This document shows, in pieces, positions 30,417 through 41,929 of a DNA stretch of 64,000 nt. This stretch comes from Dipteris shenzhenensis (lineage: Eukaryota > Polypodiophyta > Polypodiopsida > Gleicheniales), in the NCBI GenBank assembly GCA_047967505.1, contig CM106540.1. One strand, written 5' to 3'. The position numbers and the translations under genes are program-made. Numbering within the stretch: position 1 is the stretch's first letter; each line of letters opens with the position of its first letter. The notes beneath the pieces are model-generated. The model made no database searches. It was not told the DNA's origin and saw only the letters and a list, made by a program, of their open reading frames with translations.

Positions 30417-32205
30417 GAGGTCTGTCCACCAGCTCTTTTCTGGCTTCTTTCATGCTTGAGCATTCTCTCTCCTTACCTGCATCCTCACTTGTGTAAGCAT
30501 GTACATATAAGTTTCCCATAGACACATATGCTGCAGGAAGTCGTGTCTCTAATCTCACTGCATTTTCAAAGGCATGCCTTCCAACCTCTACATTCTTCCA
30601 TGTTCGACAAGCAGCCAACACGGTCAACCATATGACCCCACTTGGTTGGAAAGGCATCTTCTCAACCATAGCTACTGCCTCATCCACTTGGCCTGCACGA
30701 CCAAGAAGATCAACCATGCAAGTGTAGTGCTCGATAGAAGGAATAACGCCGCACTGCTTCATCATACCCTGGAAATACTTCCGACCCTTGTCCACTAGAC
30801 CCACATGACTGCAAACAGTAATAACACTAAGAAATGTGACTTCATTTGGCTGTATGCATTCCTGCATCATTCTCTCAAACAATCGAAACACAAGTTCACA
30901 CTCTCCCTGGCGGGCGTATCCTGCCATCAAGGCATTCCATGTTACAATATCCCTTGTGGGCAGCAGATCAAACACTTGTTGGGCATCAGACATGCTCCCA
31001 CATTTAGCATACATGTCAATAAGAGTAGCTACCACAATTGCAACAGTCTCAATACCAACGATGCTAATTTGAGCATGGAGGTTCTTTCCAATGTCAAGAG
31101 CTGCTGTGTTCCCACATGCTTTTAGGATGGCAACAAAAGTAAAGCTATTCGGGGACAGACCTTGCTCTTGCATACGTGCATAAAATCTAAAGGCCTCCTC
31201 ATTTTCTTCTTGTATGGCATAGCCCAGGATCATGGCAGTCCATGTAACCATGTCACAATGAGGCAATTCATCAAAGACACGCCGAGCATCCTCCATGCTC
31301 CCACATTTGGAGTACATATCCACCAACGAGGTTGCCACAAATAGAGACAACTCAAAGCTGCTCTTTACTGCTTGGAAATGGATGGCTCTTCCTTTCTCCA
31401 GACATCCTATTTTTGCATGTTTCCCACAGACTTGCTTCCCTTCCTCCACTGCTGCCAGGCTACTGCAAGCCTTCAATGCCACAACAAAGCTTCGCTCACT
31501 CGGTTGGACACCTTCCTGGCACATCCTTGCATATACCTCCAAAGCCTGCCTACCCTCATCATGATTGGCATAGCACTGGATCATTGCATTCCAGGAAATC
31601 ACATCACGATGAGGCAATTTGTCAAAAACATGCCGTGCATCCTGCACGGCCCCACAATTTGAATACATATCTATCAAGGTGTTTCCCACAAACAGATTTG
31701 ACTCAAAGCCACCCTTTACTACTTGGGAGTAGATGGCTCTACCTTTATCTAGGTATTCTTTTTTTAGGCATTTCCTGTCAATTTTCTTCCTCTCTTCCAG
31801 TGCTGCCAGGCTACTGCAAGCCTTTAATGCACCAACAAAAGTTCGCTCAGTTGGCTCGACACCTTCTTGGCACATCCTTACATACAAGGTCAAAGCCTGT
31901 GCACCCTCATCCTGCTTGGCATAGCCCAGGATCATAATGTTCCACGACAGGACATCACACTTTGGCATGCTGTTAAAAAAAAGCCGAGCATCAGCCATCC
32001 TCCCACACTTCACATACATATGCATCAAACTGTTCGACTCACACAATTGAAGCTCATTTGAACGTTCCAGTGTCAAGTCTTTTACCACATTCAGCGTCAT
32101 TTCTTTTACCTTGTTCAGTTTAGGCAATCTCTTGTGGAGTTGGACTCCAGCTCTGCCTGCTCTATAGGAATGGCTGCAGAAGTGTAGCCAAAGCTGTGGG
32201 CCCAT
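30382..32205 (-). CDS. PLS-class pentatricopeptide-repeat protein, E subgroup
   Basis: The frame is intact and intronless, 607 residues. About thirteen PPR motifs run in P-L-S order from near residue 57 to about 520, for example SNSLMHMYVKCGRMADARLF, VISWNAMIQCYANHDEGRQA, LFVATSLVDMYSKCGSMEDA and YTCMVDLLGRAGQVDEAVAM. An E motif follows (VIWLTVLAACRTWKNVEVGR ... AAYVSMGNLYVHAYTSEDAG), and the protein ends soon after. No DYW domain. Such proteins bind organellar RNA and specify C-to-U editing sites, usually with a DYW partner (family knowledge). Two L motifs carry an inserted linker of about 15 residues (KKEYLDKGRAIYSQVVKGG and KIGCLEKGRAIHFQAVKSS). The N-terminus from the ATG at 32205 looks poor as a transit peptide, and an upstream exon at 32263-32586 is possible. 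Confidence 0.9.
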   Translation of the reverse strand: MGPQLWLHFCSHSYRAGRAGVQLHKRLPKLNKVKEMTLNVVKDLTLERSNELQLCESNSLMHMYVKCGRMADARLFFNSMPKCDVLSWNIMILGYAKQDEGAQALTLYVRMCQEGVEPTERTFVGALKACSSLAALEERKKIDRKCLKKEYLDKGRAIYSQVVKGGFESNLFVGNTLIDMYSNCGAVQDARHVFDKLPHRDVISWNAMIQCYANHDEGRQALEVYARMCQEGVQPSERSFVVALKACSSLAAVEEGKQVCGKHAKIGCLEKGRAIHFQAVKSSFELSLFVATSLVDMYSKCGSMEDARRVFDELPHCDMVTWTAMILGYAIQEENEEAFRFYARMQEQGLSPNSFTFVAILKACGNTAALDIGKNLHAQISIVGIETVAIVVATLIDMYAKCGSMSDAQQVFDLLPTRDIVTWNALMAGYARQGECELVFRLFERMMQECIQPNEVTFLSVITVCSHVGLVDKGRKYFQGMMKQCGVIPSIEHYTCMVDLLGRAGQVDEAVAMVEKMPFQPSGVIWLTVLAACRTWKNVEVGRHAFENAVRLETRLPAAYVSMGNLYVHAYTSEDAGKERECSSMKEARKELVDRPQRNGMYLCGGL

Positions 32206-32262
32206 AACAAAATGTGATGCTGAGGTACTTACGCAGAGAAACCTACCTCAGAACTACGTCAG

Positions 32263-32586
32263 TCATAGAAAGATCAAGCACCTGCTCGGCTTTTGAGCTA
32301 GATCGAGTCTACTACAAGGAAGACAATATATAAACTCTTCAAACCCGGCAAAGTTGACAAAAAGGTGTCCTGCCAGACGTTCTGTATGAAGGCAGTGATC
32401 GCCCAAATAGCGTGATTTCTGATAAAATTCGGGCAGAAAATCTTTTGGGCTGCTGTGGTCCACCTCGGTCTGGTTCTTGTGTCTAGTAAAGCCTTGCTGC
32501 GCAGAGACCCACAGCAGTGGGCTCAGCGACGGTGCTGTCTCCATGGAAGTGCACTTCTGTGAGGAATCGCCAACCTTCCGGAGCAT
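32263..32586 (-). other. Possible 5' exon of the PPR gene
   Basis: A minus-strand frame starts MLRKVGDSSQKCTSMETAPS and runs 107 residues, Ser/Leu/Arg-rich with few acids at first, as a targeting peptide could be. A GCAG/GTGCTT donor near 32285 and an ACAG acceptor near 32190 could join it to the PPR frame through an intron of about 90 bp. This is not proven; it may be only 5' leader. Confidence 0.3.
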
Positions 32587-33073
32587 CGCTTCACGCTTTC
32601 TTATTTTTTTTGCGAGAAAGATGGCAACTTTAGATTAAAAGGGGAAAACAAGTTGAATGACTGTAAGGCCTGCCCAAAAGGTTGGCGGAGGAATTTCCAA
32701 GAGCCAAAGGAAGAAGCAATAACAAACGAATTGGAGACAATGGAGGAGCAAGGGTGTAGCTTCTTGCATATATTACGAGAGATGATGCGGGCGTGGAGGT
32801 GGGAGAGTGGGGGAAGCTTGAGAGAGAGAGAGAGAGAGAGAGAGTGAGAGAAGGGATTGAAATAATAGATTCAAAGTGGACTAAAAGTGCGGCCACGTGC
32901 ATGGCCCCAGAGATGTTTCTTGGAGATTGAATTGGATCTTCAACCTCTCTTCACCACCATGAATAGATGCAAAGATCTGGAACCGGTGCCAATGGAGGTG
33001 CTCGATACACCCTCCATTCACGCTTCAAGCGAGTCAAAACGGCTCACAACCGATTGCCAATGGCAGTCACCGC
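32587..33073. other. Intergenic stretch with GA microsatellite
   Basis: A (GA)n tract of about 24 bases lies at 32821-32846. No gene seen. Confidence 0.6.
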
Positions 33074-33383
33074 TGTGACGAGCATGTTCAAGACAACACG
33101 TAGATCTCCCTCATGTAAGACAAGCCACGTATTCAACCAGGTGATCCTATGCCGTTATCTCCAGTTGGCTAAACAGGTTTCTACTCTTGCTCTGCGCCCT
33201 TTGAGCTCTTCTTGATGTTCATCAAATAGCCGTTGTCGCCTGGGGTGACTATATAAGACAACCCTTTGTAAATGGAATCGGGAGGCATTGTTCCACTGAG
33301 TAAACCTTTTCTTGACGTATCCTTTCACTTTCGTAGTCCTCTCTTTCCCTTGCCCTGACATTGTCTCTATTCTACTCGTTACG
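33074..33383 (+). repeat. Gypsy-B 5' LTR
   Basis: The segment starts TGTGACGAGCATG and ends CTCGTTACG, aligning along its length with 45280-45601 (shared blocks include CCCTTTGAGCTCTTCTTGAT and GAGTAAACCTTTTCTTGA). CTATATAAG at 33248-33256 is a plausible TATA box. The two LTRs are clearly diverged, which means an old insertion or two separate ones. Confidence 0.8.
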
Positions 33384-33404
33384 TCTTTGGTGGAGGTGCC
33401 TTCA

Positions 33405-33902
33405 ATGGAGTATGAAGCATCAAAACATGGTTCACCCACACGACATGTTTCAAACGAGATGTTCGCCACTCTGCTTTCTGAACTTGTTCAATAAAACATG
33501 CAAGTCGCCAATTTAGCAGCTCACTTGTCGTCACATCAAGTTTCCAACCTTGGTCATGATTCTAGAGTTCAACCTAAGCCGTTTACGGGCTCTATAGATG
33601 ATGATATCTACCTTTGGCTTGACCATTTTGCAAATTTGGCAAAATATCACCACTGGTCAGAGGAACAGAAGGTTGAAGAGATAAAGCCCTCTTTTCAAGA
33701 ACTTGCCGCGGCATGGTACCATCAATTAGATGCAAACATGAAGAGATCGTGGCCTCATTTACATAATGCATTGACTATGGCGTTTGGGAACTCTGATATG
33801 CTAAAGAACACATTGATGAATTTGAATTTTGTGTGGACCCATGGTCTTGCCGAAAATTTTCTCGATGTCATGAAGGCTCACTCTGGCGTTATAATGGCAT
33901 AG
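33405..33902 (+). pseudogene. Gypsy-B gag fragment
   Basis: From an ATG at 33405 the frame is open except for one TAA at 33492-33494. Capsid-like sequence follows: QPKPFTGSIDDDIYLWLDHF, ANLAKYHHWSEEQKVEEIKP and SFQELAAAWYHQLDANMKRS, then WPHLHNALTMAFGNSD. The pattern 'F.G....+..WL..F...A....W' is typical of Ty3/Gypsy gag. The frame is lost after 33902. Confidence 0.75.
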
Positions 33903-34480
33903 CTCGACACACGGCATCTTTCAGTCTCTGGCCTACGCCACCTAATCACTTATTACATCATGCAGCCTTTTGCCATAGCTTTGCCACCTGTCAGTGGGCA
34001 CCGCACCCATGCAGATCATTAAAATTTAAGGTTGGCTTGGAGAGACCACCACGCTAGTTCTTGGCATAATAATTAGACGCAATCTATCATTCTGAACACC
34101 GCCACCATAGAGCAATCTCTGGCCTGACCAACTTTCATCGTGCAGCCTTTTGCCGCATCTTCACCCGCAGCCCATGCAAATCATAGGTTGTCTTAGAGAG
34201 ACCACCGCGCTAGTTTTTGGCGTAATAATGAGACACAATCATAGGTTGGCTTAGGGAGACCACTGCGTTGGTTTTTGGCGTAATAATGAGATGCAATCTA
34301 TCATTCTGAGCATCACCTCAACGCAATCTCTAGCCTGACGACCTGTCATCGCCCAAAATTCAAGGTTGTCTTGGAGAGACCACCGCGCTAGTTCTTGGAG
34401 TTATAGCTCCGTTACCTATTTTTATGTATTACAGGAGGAGGTCTATGACGACCAGCGCGCTGGCAAATAGAAGGAGATCT
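33903..34480. repeat. Irregular minisatellite with ACCACCGCGCTAGT core
   Basis: Blocks at about 34040, 34190, 34250 and 34370 share GAGAGACCACCGCGCTAGTT, TTGGCGTAATAATGAGA and GCAATCTATCATTCTGA in varying order. Two further cores, ACCAGCGCGCTGG and CCCGCGCTGGTTC, lie at about 34451 and 34478. Confidence 0.75.
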
Positions 34481-34629
34481 ATGAAAGCCCGCGCTGGTTC
34501 TTTGAGTTATATATTTGTGTACCAAGTAAAATGTATTTTGTTGTGCAACCAAGCAAAATGCAATGGGCGGAAAAGAGCTAGAGGAGGGGTGTGGAGCAAA
34601 GTAGCAGGCTACAAACCGCTATTCCATTC

Positions 34630-34835
34630 CCTTAACCGTTTCGTCTTCTATCCCTATCAAGCGTTTTGTTCTCCCTTGCAATCTCAAGCCTCCACTATTC
34701 CATTTCCTTCACTACTTCATCTTCTATCCCTCAGGACCATTTCTTTCTCCCTTGCAATCGGACTGCAAAATCAAGCCTCCACTATTCCATTTCCTTCATT
34801 GTTTCATCTTCTATCCCTCTTGACCCTTTCTATCT
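34630..34835 (+). repeat. Three diverged tandem units of about 80 bp
   Basis: Units share CCTCCACTATTCCATTTCCT and CATCTTCTATCCCTC. They precede the coiled-coil gene and may be its 5' leader. Confidence 0.7.
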
Positions 34836-35854
34836 GACTTGTACTCTTCCTGCAACTTCTATCCCCTCTTGTAATGGACCCTGCACAGTCCGGGAGTCCT
34901 CACACAATCTTTCCTCCCCCTCTGCAGCACACTGTGAGAGCCCCTCCTCCCCTGATCTTGAAATCATGACATATGGGAGCTCCTCTCTCACTCTTCAAAA
35001 GCCCAATTTGGATGCTCTCCAAAAAGTCACCAGGTTGGTACAGGAGGTGAATGTGAAGGAGGGGCAACTAGTTTGTCAAGGTCATAAGATTACCATCAAG
35101 AAAGTGTGATTGAAAATGTTCTAGGAATTTTCGGAGGAAGTTTGCAAGCACACTTTTTCGAGAAGTAGTTGAAGAGACAGGATATTCTAGACATATACCC
35201 CAACACTCAGATTAGTAAAGATGGTGGAGTCAAGATTTCACGCTTGCCAACATACCTCCAAGATGTGCTGAAGAAGACCAATCACTTCTTTCCTGATACG
35301 AGAGGAACGTGCAAGTTTTGGCAGGTTTAAGCAGTAGTAGAGCAATTGGAAGGACGTGATGTATTTTTCTCAAGGGCGATCTCCAAGAGCGTGTTGACCA
35401 ACCGAAAGAATTGCGTGGATGGCAAATCCCAATTGTCATCTCAGTCTGTTGGAGTTGCAATGCATCTGATGCCATCTACCCTGAAAGGGAATTTTGAGCA
35501 ATACGATAAGCACACGTCTCACAAGGTGACTTTTCTACAAGAGAAAGCCACCGATGCAGCAAAGGCAGTGCAACTTGAGAAAAGTCTCAGGGAAGGTGCA
35601 GAAGCCAAGGTAGAGGAGGCACAAGCAAGGGCCTTGCAAGCACAAGAGCAAGTTGAGGCCGCTACAAAATTGGTCGACATGCAAAGGCATAGAAGAGAAG
35701 AAGCAAAGAAGCGCTTGAAAGAGCCCCGAGATAGCCTCAAAGAAGTGAGAAATGATGGGGACACGGTGGACAAGGAGCTAGAAAAGATGCAAAAGGATCT
35801 TGAAGATCAGAGAGCCGAAAAGGAGGGTCTTCACAAATGGCTCTACAACATGCA

Positions 35855-35863
35855 GAATGCATT
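35855..35863. repeat. MITE-2 target site duplication, left copy
   Basis: GAATGCATT before the left end and again at 36309-36317 after the right end (9 bp; 8 bp if the outer base belongs to the element). Confidence 0.85.
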
Positions 35864-36308
35864 CTCGGGGGATTCACAAGAGGAAACTTATGATATCACG
35901 TGAGTGTACAATAGGGGGGTTTTTTTTAATGAGGCATAAGCTTATACATTAGGGGTGGGGGGCCTTTTATTTTTTCCCAATATTGAATTTAAGTTAGGGG
36001 GCCCATGCCATATTTAAGAGGGGGGACATAGTATAGACTACCTTGGATAACTAGTCCAAACAAGTTTGGTTTTGTGTATGGTTTTAAATAGTCATAGGGG
36101 AAATAATCTAAATTTTCTTATTGTGTGATCTAAATGCTTGAGAAAGAACGTAGATTTAAGGAAAGGGGGGACATAATAGAATTTTGGTGGTATCTTATAA
36201 GCTTAAATAGGGGTGTTTTATCATCCTACATGGATCTTAAATAGGGGGTTTTCTTGATGTTCATGCACGCAAGTGACGTCCCCCTTTCATGAAGAGTGAA
36301 TCCCCCAG
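35864..36308. mobile_element. MITE-2, 445-bp relative of MITE-1
   Basis: The left end CTCGGGGGATTCAC and the right end GTGAATCCCCCAG form the terminal repeat. Like MITE-1 it has TATCACGTGAGT near the left end. The interior is AT-rich with many G runs of five to eight and no coding frame. It splits the coiled-coil frame: without it and one target copy, NMQNA reads straight into LNIEKDQ. Confidence 0.82.
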
Positions 36309-37339
36309 GAATGCATTGAACATTGAAAAAGACCAGACGATGGAGGAGCTCAAAAGGGAGAATGCAGAAACCAGAAAGGTGATGTAGGAACTCCGAGAGA
36401 GCTTCAAGGCCAAGAAAGATAGGACAGAGAGTAGCTAGGGTGGAGAAGACAACGAAGCAGCTCCCCAAGCTAGGAAGGATGCAGAGAGCAGCCATAATGG
36501 AGCAAGTTCCAGCCACCATGGTGGAGCAATTTGCAGCAGCCAACAGTGAGGGTTGTTTTTTCGAAACACTGTTGGAAGTCCAAAGAGCAAGCTATAAGAC
36601 CCTACAAGAAGATCAGGATAGATGTTTGCACGAGCTTGCCGTGGCTTTTGACAGTTATGAAAAGCAGTCCGTCATCTGGAAAGATTTCCAAACTAGAGTG
36701 GAAGTCTTGGAAATGGCCCATGAAGATGTTTTGCAGCAATTTACGCAGCTTCAACAAATGTTGAGGGATTCAGATGAAGCTGTTGCACAGAGTGAGCAAA
36801 AAGTGAAGGAGATGAAGGAGAACATCCACAACCTTAGGATGAGGGAGGAAGGAATCAAGAAGCAACTTTGTCATGTATAGAGCAAGAATGTGGTATTGAC
36901 GGTTGCAATAGTTAAATCGGATGCCTATCCTGCTATGCAGCAGGGTCCAAAATGCATGGTCTGCCATACCCCCATCATAAATGACTGCTATATCTAATGG
37001 CCTACGTGCTACCACCCTGTGCACGTTTTTTGCTTTGGAGTGTTTGTGCGTACAAAATCGCTATGTAGAGAATGCCATTTGCCATTGCCCAGGTCATGGA
37101 GAGATCAAATGTGCCTACCTGCTACAGCTATCTACGACGAGAAAGTAGATGTTGTAGTTCAATTTGCCATTTGGACAAAAGATCTTAAAGACAAGGAGCT
37201 CAAATTGCAAAAGGCCAAGACCGAGCTGACTGCGAGGAAAAGGAGCCCGAAGGGAGAAACCGACATCTTCAGGAAAGGAGCAAGAAGGACCGACCCTGCA
37301 ACCAGGAAGCTCAAATCAAGGAAAGAGAAAGTGGCATGA

Positions 37340-37877
37340 AGGGAAGGGTCGGGCCCCTATAGGAAGGAACCACCCCATTGTGGAAAGGAGCAAGGAGGGT
37401 CGAACCTGCAATTAGGGAGCTCAACAAGGAGTCCTTGAGATGTAATTTGAAGTAAAGGAATCTGAGAGATTGTAATCTATGTAATTTGTGTGTAATCTAT
37501 TGAATTGTTAATCTTCTCTAGAGTTTACTTGGGCAATGTTTTCTCAGCTATGTGACTAGATAGTGTCCTCTGATCCACGCCAACGCGGTGATACTAATGA
37601 GATGAAATATTTTGATTGACAAGTAATGTGAGACGAAAGATTTCGATTAGTGAACTAATGTGAGATGAAAGATTTCGATTAGACAACTAATGTGAGATGA
37701 AAGATTTCAATAAGATAACTAACACGAGGCTGAATAATGACAAGGTCAGCAGGCTCAATGAACTCTCTCCCTATTTGAGTGCAGTGCAGACACAACTAAG
37801 AGCCCATTATAAAATCTAGCCCCAAAACTCTGTACACCGATCCAAACTCTATACACTGATCCACCCACTGCGAATCT
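37340..37877. repeat. Stretch with four diverged units of about 32 bp, no gene
   Basis: At about 37590-37725 units of the form ACTAATGTGAGATGAAAG + ATTTCGATTAG are repeated four times. The rest looks like a 3' trailer of the coiled-coil gene. Confidence 0.6.
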
Positions 37878-38110
37878 ATGGCATACCCAAAAGACTTTGG
37901 AATGCTTTTGTTCTATCTGAAAACGATGTTAGATGGCATCCTCGCAGAAATAGACCAGGAGAAGAAGGAGGAAAATAGTTACAAGGAGGACATGCGTCGA
38001 TGGTGGGTGTATTACTTGGAGTCGGCACAGACGATGAATATTAATTTCCCTGGCTATTTTTTTTCCTGGTCCTTTAAAGTGCTTGTCAAGCTCATGATGT
38101 AGGTTTCTTT
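37878..38110 (+). other. Unidentified open frame of 74 residues
   Basis: The frame reads AYPKDFGMLLFYLKTMLDGI, then LAEIDQEKKEENSYKEDMRR and WWVYYLESAQTMN. A following piece, VEEDPQRKEELLWAYKSAES, occurs near 38160. Composition is protein-like; not recognised. Confidence 0.25.
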
Positions 38111-38399
38111 TGGTAGGACATGATAGAGGCGTGAAGATATATAGAGCGCAAAGACCAGGTTGAAGAGGACCCCCAACGAAAGGAGGAGTTACTATGGGCG
38201 TATAAGTCGGCAGAGTCAAGCAAGCAGGTTGTAATCTGAGTGTGTGAGGAGATCTACCATTGTGTAGCAGACTGGCCTCAAGAGCTAGGAGATGCTTGCC
38301 ATAGAGAGGCTGATAAGATAATTGGGAGTCTGGAATTTCCTTGAAAAAGCAAAATGTTGTTATGTTTTGAAATAATAAAAATTTTGCAGACATTTCTTG

Positions 38400-39140
38400 A
38401 ACTTGTGGATATTCTCATGGTGCTCGTAATACCTGATTTTGTATCGACCTGCTTCCATGTTAGTACTTAAATGTTTTAAGTAGCCCAGTGGTTGAAATTT
38501 GATGGTTAACGATAACTAGTCTAAAGGGCACTAGCACTATGCAACAAATTTTAGGACAGCACGGCAGTAGTGTAGGGATAGCACAGTAGTAGTGTAGGAT
38601 TAGTGCAGGATAAGTTATCACCACCAACACGGTGGTTGGTTGCACTAGGATATGAACAGCCACCAGCGCGGTGGTTTGCTTCTATTATTACAAGATAAAT
38701 GGATTTGTAGGATGTTTGGATTCGTTATGGGAAACCAGTGCGGTGCTTGTTGGGATTTACCAAAAGCAAGCATAGGATGGAATCTGATGGTTAACGAAAT
38801 GATAAATAGTCTAAAGGGCACTGTTTTAGTATAGCACTATGCAACAAATTTTAAGATAGCACGGCAGTAGTGTAGGGATAGCACGGTAGTAGTGCAAGAT
38901 AAGTTTTTGCCAGCATGGTGGTTGGTTTGTACTAGGATATTAACAGCCACCAGTGTGGTGGTTTGCTTCTATTATTACAAGATGAATGGATTTATAGGAT
39001 GTGTGGATTCATTATGGGAAACCAGGGCAGTGTTTGTTTGGATATACTAAAAACAAGCATGGGTTTTACCGTTCTGGGATTTACAAAAACAATTTAATAA
39101 AACCAGCACGGTGGTTGTTTGGGATATACTAAAAAGAAGC
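38400..39140. repeat. Dispersed array of CCAGCGCGGTGGTT-type motifs
   Basis: Two long diverged units (about 38490-38760 and 38790-39060) share AGTCTAAAGGGCACT, ATGCAACAAATTTTA, AGCACGGCAGTAGTGTAGGG, ACAGCCACCAGCGCGGTGG and TTTGCTTCTATTATTACAAG. Each contains three motif copies; a further one is at about 39103. Confidence 0.8.
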
Positions 39141-41269
39141 AATCTCAAATATAAATTCCATTTTGTAGGACAAGTGGACATATTGTTTCCCTGCAATGAG
39201 ACTACATACATTTCTTAGTATTATCTCAATCATCCTCGTCCACTACTCTAGACACCCCAACATGTGCTCATGCGTGTCTAAATCCAATTTGAAGACACTC
39301 TTGCCCTTCTTTCATTGTGGCACAGGCTGCATCTAGAACTTTATAGCTCTTACTAGATGAGAGTATACACATGTTTGTGGACTCTTATGTAGCAGTTCGT
39401 AATTGCGGCCTCTCTTAGATGTTTTTTTGTACCAAAAAGCTCTGACTACTACATCCCACTTCTCATGGGTTGTTCTCCAATTGTCCTTACATGCTTCCTC
39501 AACATTGTACTTAGGTTTTGTGCACTGCAACAGAAAGTCCTAAGAAAGTATGGGTCATCTTCCTCGTTCTCCCCAGAATCTACGACAACTGCAAATATCC
39601 CCCTTTCCAAACAGTCAGTGAGGTCACTGAAACTCTCCCCAAACTGTGGCGAGTAGTTTGTCTCTCCAATTTTTGTCACTCCATCTGAACGTAGAGGGAA
39701 AACTTGAACTCGCTCTCCCATGTCTTCACAGTTGCAATGTTCTCACAATAGTCATGATCCCCTATGATGCACGCACTGTAGAAACAAGAAAGTTTTTTTA
39801 ATTAGTTGGTTGTTGGAAAAGCCCCATATACTATGTAGACCATGAACTCCTTTAATTTTCTCGCAATCGTGCTGGCTTCTCCTTTGCACTTCATCCACTT
39901 TCACTTCATGGAACACTGTATGTACTACAGTACTCTTAAGGCTTTGTTTATTGTATGTTGAATGCGTGCCTATGGAGAGGTTGGCTGTAAGACATGTTAC
40001 AGCATCATGGGCATCATTGAGTTTTTCTTGAGGGCATGCTAATTGGTGTTTAAACAGAGCTTGCTTAATAACAACACTGCATCCATCATGTTCACCCTTG
40101 CCATGGCTAGACCCAAATAAATTCTACATCATGTCTAGACCGGTCAGGGATTTGAATTTGAGACAAAGTAGAATCCACGTGCTAATTTAAATTGAGAGGC
40201 AGCACCATCTGACCACACCCTAATGTTGTTTTATATTTTTTGCATGGGGGTTTTCCTTTTTCAGCCATTCCCAATGCAGTAGAAAAGCATGCTGCACAAA
40301 TAGGGTGTCATGTTCCCTATCATCTAAAATGTAGAAATGGTAAGTGCATTGCACTGACTTGGACTCCTGTGAGTCAGCAAGAAGAAGATTGGCATCAGGC
40401 ATGGAAGAATCAAGCAAATGACTATACATGATATGCACAAGAATTGTTATTAGCTTGTTGTACCAGTGAACACTTTGTATCTCATCTTGTTCTTGAAAAG
40501 AATAATTCTCTGCAAAATCTATGACAGATACAATAGTGTCACAGGGAAAATTGGCAAGGAACGTCTTGAATTGCTTATCCTACTAGCTAGCCGTGAAATC
40601 GTGAAGCACATATATTGGGATGGATTGAACCATGTGACCTACAAGCTCCCTTGGCTGGGTGCTCTTATATGATAGTAGCCATCCCTCTTTATCAGATCCT
40701 GCAACATTGACATTTTCAAATCTCAATTTTAGAGCAACGTGGTTGTCTTCCCTTATTTCATTTGGACAGACATTGAATGTCTTCTTCTTTAGCTTCAAAC
40801 TGCAATGCTTGCAGGTGCCATGAATGCATTCAATCCTGTGCCACTCACGGTCTCCCTTTGGACAAACTACTAGCTCCCACAGAGACCTTAGGCTACAAAA
40901 CCTGCCCTCCCTTGCAACACATGATGAGGATCCAGGTGGCCTATAGACTCTGCATTCATTGGTGAGGCATGGGCATCAACCCTCATGGAGCAATGCTCCA
41001 ACATGACTAGATCTCAAGTCATTCATAGCTTGCCGGGCCAGGTCAAAGTCCATGTGTGTTTTGAAACAACAAACATTCCCGTCTTTGAGTTTCATGATGT
41101 ACTAGGGCTTACAATGCTCAAAGCTCCTCTTCCCAATTGAAATGTCCAGATTTTGATCCACAAACTTGAGATACAACTCCGTCCGCTGACCCAACATGCG
41201 GGAACAACAGAACAATGAGCCCCCTTTTTGCTACTACTAAAAGAATACAAAACACAGTCTAATTAAAGT

Positions 41270-41900
41270 AAATTTCAACCACCGCACTGGTTTAGGACAA
41301 TCACAATTTCAATCACCGGGCTAGTTTAGGACATGTTTAGGATAGTCAACCACTGGGTTCAGGACACTGTCACACTTTCAACCACCGAGATGGTTTAGCC
41401 TGACAGAACTTCACATGTTAGACAATCACAAGTGCTTTTCATTTCTAAATTTCACCATGAGAAAATAATAATATATTTCTTTTCATTTCTAAATTCCACA
41501 ATTTAACAGTGGTATATGATCGGAATAGCAAAAAGTTAAATTTAACGAATTTAAGTACTAAGAAACACAATAATTTCAACCACCAGGCTGGTCAATAAAC
41601 TAATGTTTGTTCAACCACACTGGTTTAGGACAATCACATAACTGGTGATTGAGCTGAAGCATCCACGGTTGCATGATGTTCCAACCACTAGGCTGGTTTA
41701 GTAAATAAACAATATATTACTATTAATTTCTGCTCAACCATGTCACCAGGCTGGACAACAACTAATTTTTGTTCAACCACACTAGTTCAGGACAATCACA
41801 TAACTGGTGATTGAGCTGAACCAGCCTACGGTTGCATGATGTTCCAACCACCGGGCTGGTTTAGGACAATCACATTTAGTCCAAGCCTGGTTTAAGAAAT
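41270..41900. repeat. Array of AACCACCGGGCTGGTTTAGG motifs
   Basis: About ten copies of AACCACCGGGCTGGTTTAGG or shorter variants, often followed by ACAATCACA, lie within a probable intron of the transposase-like gene. Another occurs at about 42633. The core is the near-complement of the motif at 38400-39140 and related to that at 34040-34480. Confidence 0.85.
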
Positions 41901-41929
41901 GAAAGAAGTGCAGATAGTAGGCCAGGACA

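Larger units (their letters stand above)
34874..37339 (+). pseudogene. Coiled-coil and RING-H2 protein, split by MITE-2
   Basis: The pieces are colinear on the plus strand. The N-terminal part (34966 on) reads SLTLQKPNLDALQKVTRLVQ and EFSEEVCKHTF with in-frame stops. A long charged coiled coil follows (35346-35900: ATDAAKAVQLEKSLREGAEA and so on). The coil frame continues after MITE-2 (36309 on: EKDQTMEELKRENAETRKVM) and in 36440-36880. A RING-H2 finger lies at 36947-37095: CMVC, then CYHPVHVFC, then CREC, spacing C-x2-C-x14-C-x-H-x2-H-x2-C-x10-C-x2-C. A TAA sits inside the finger. RING-H2 proteins are usually E3 ubiquitin ligases. Several stops and the insertion make this a pseudogene. It lies between the Gypsy-B LTRs. 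Confidence 0.6.

Noticed and set aside
31332-31937. 201-residue plus-strand frame
   Set aside because: Antisense of the intact PPR gene; the repeated PPR sequence explains its periodic look.
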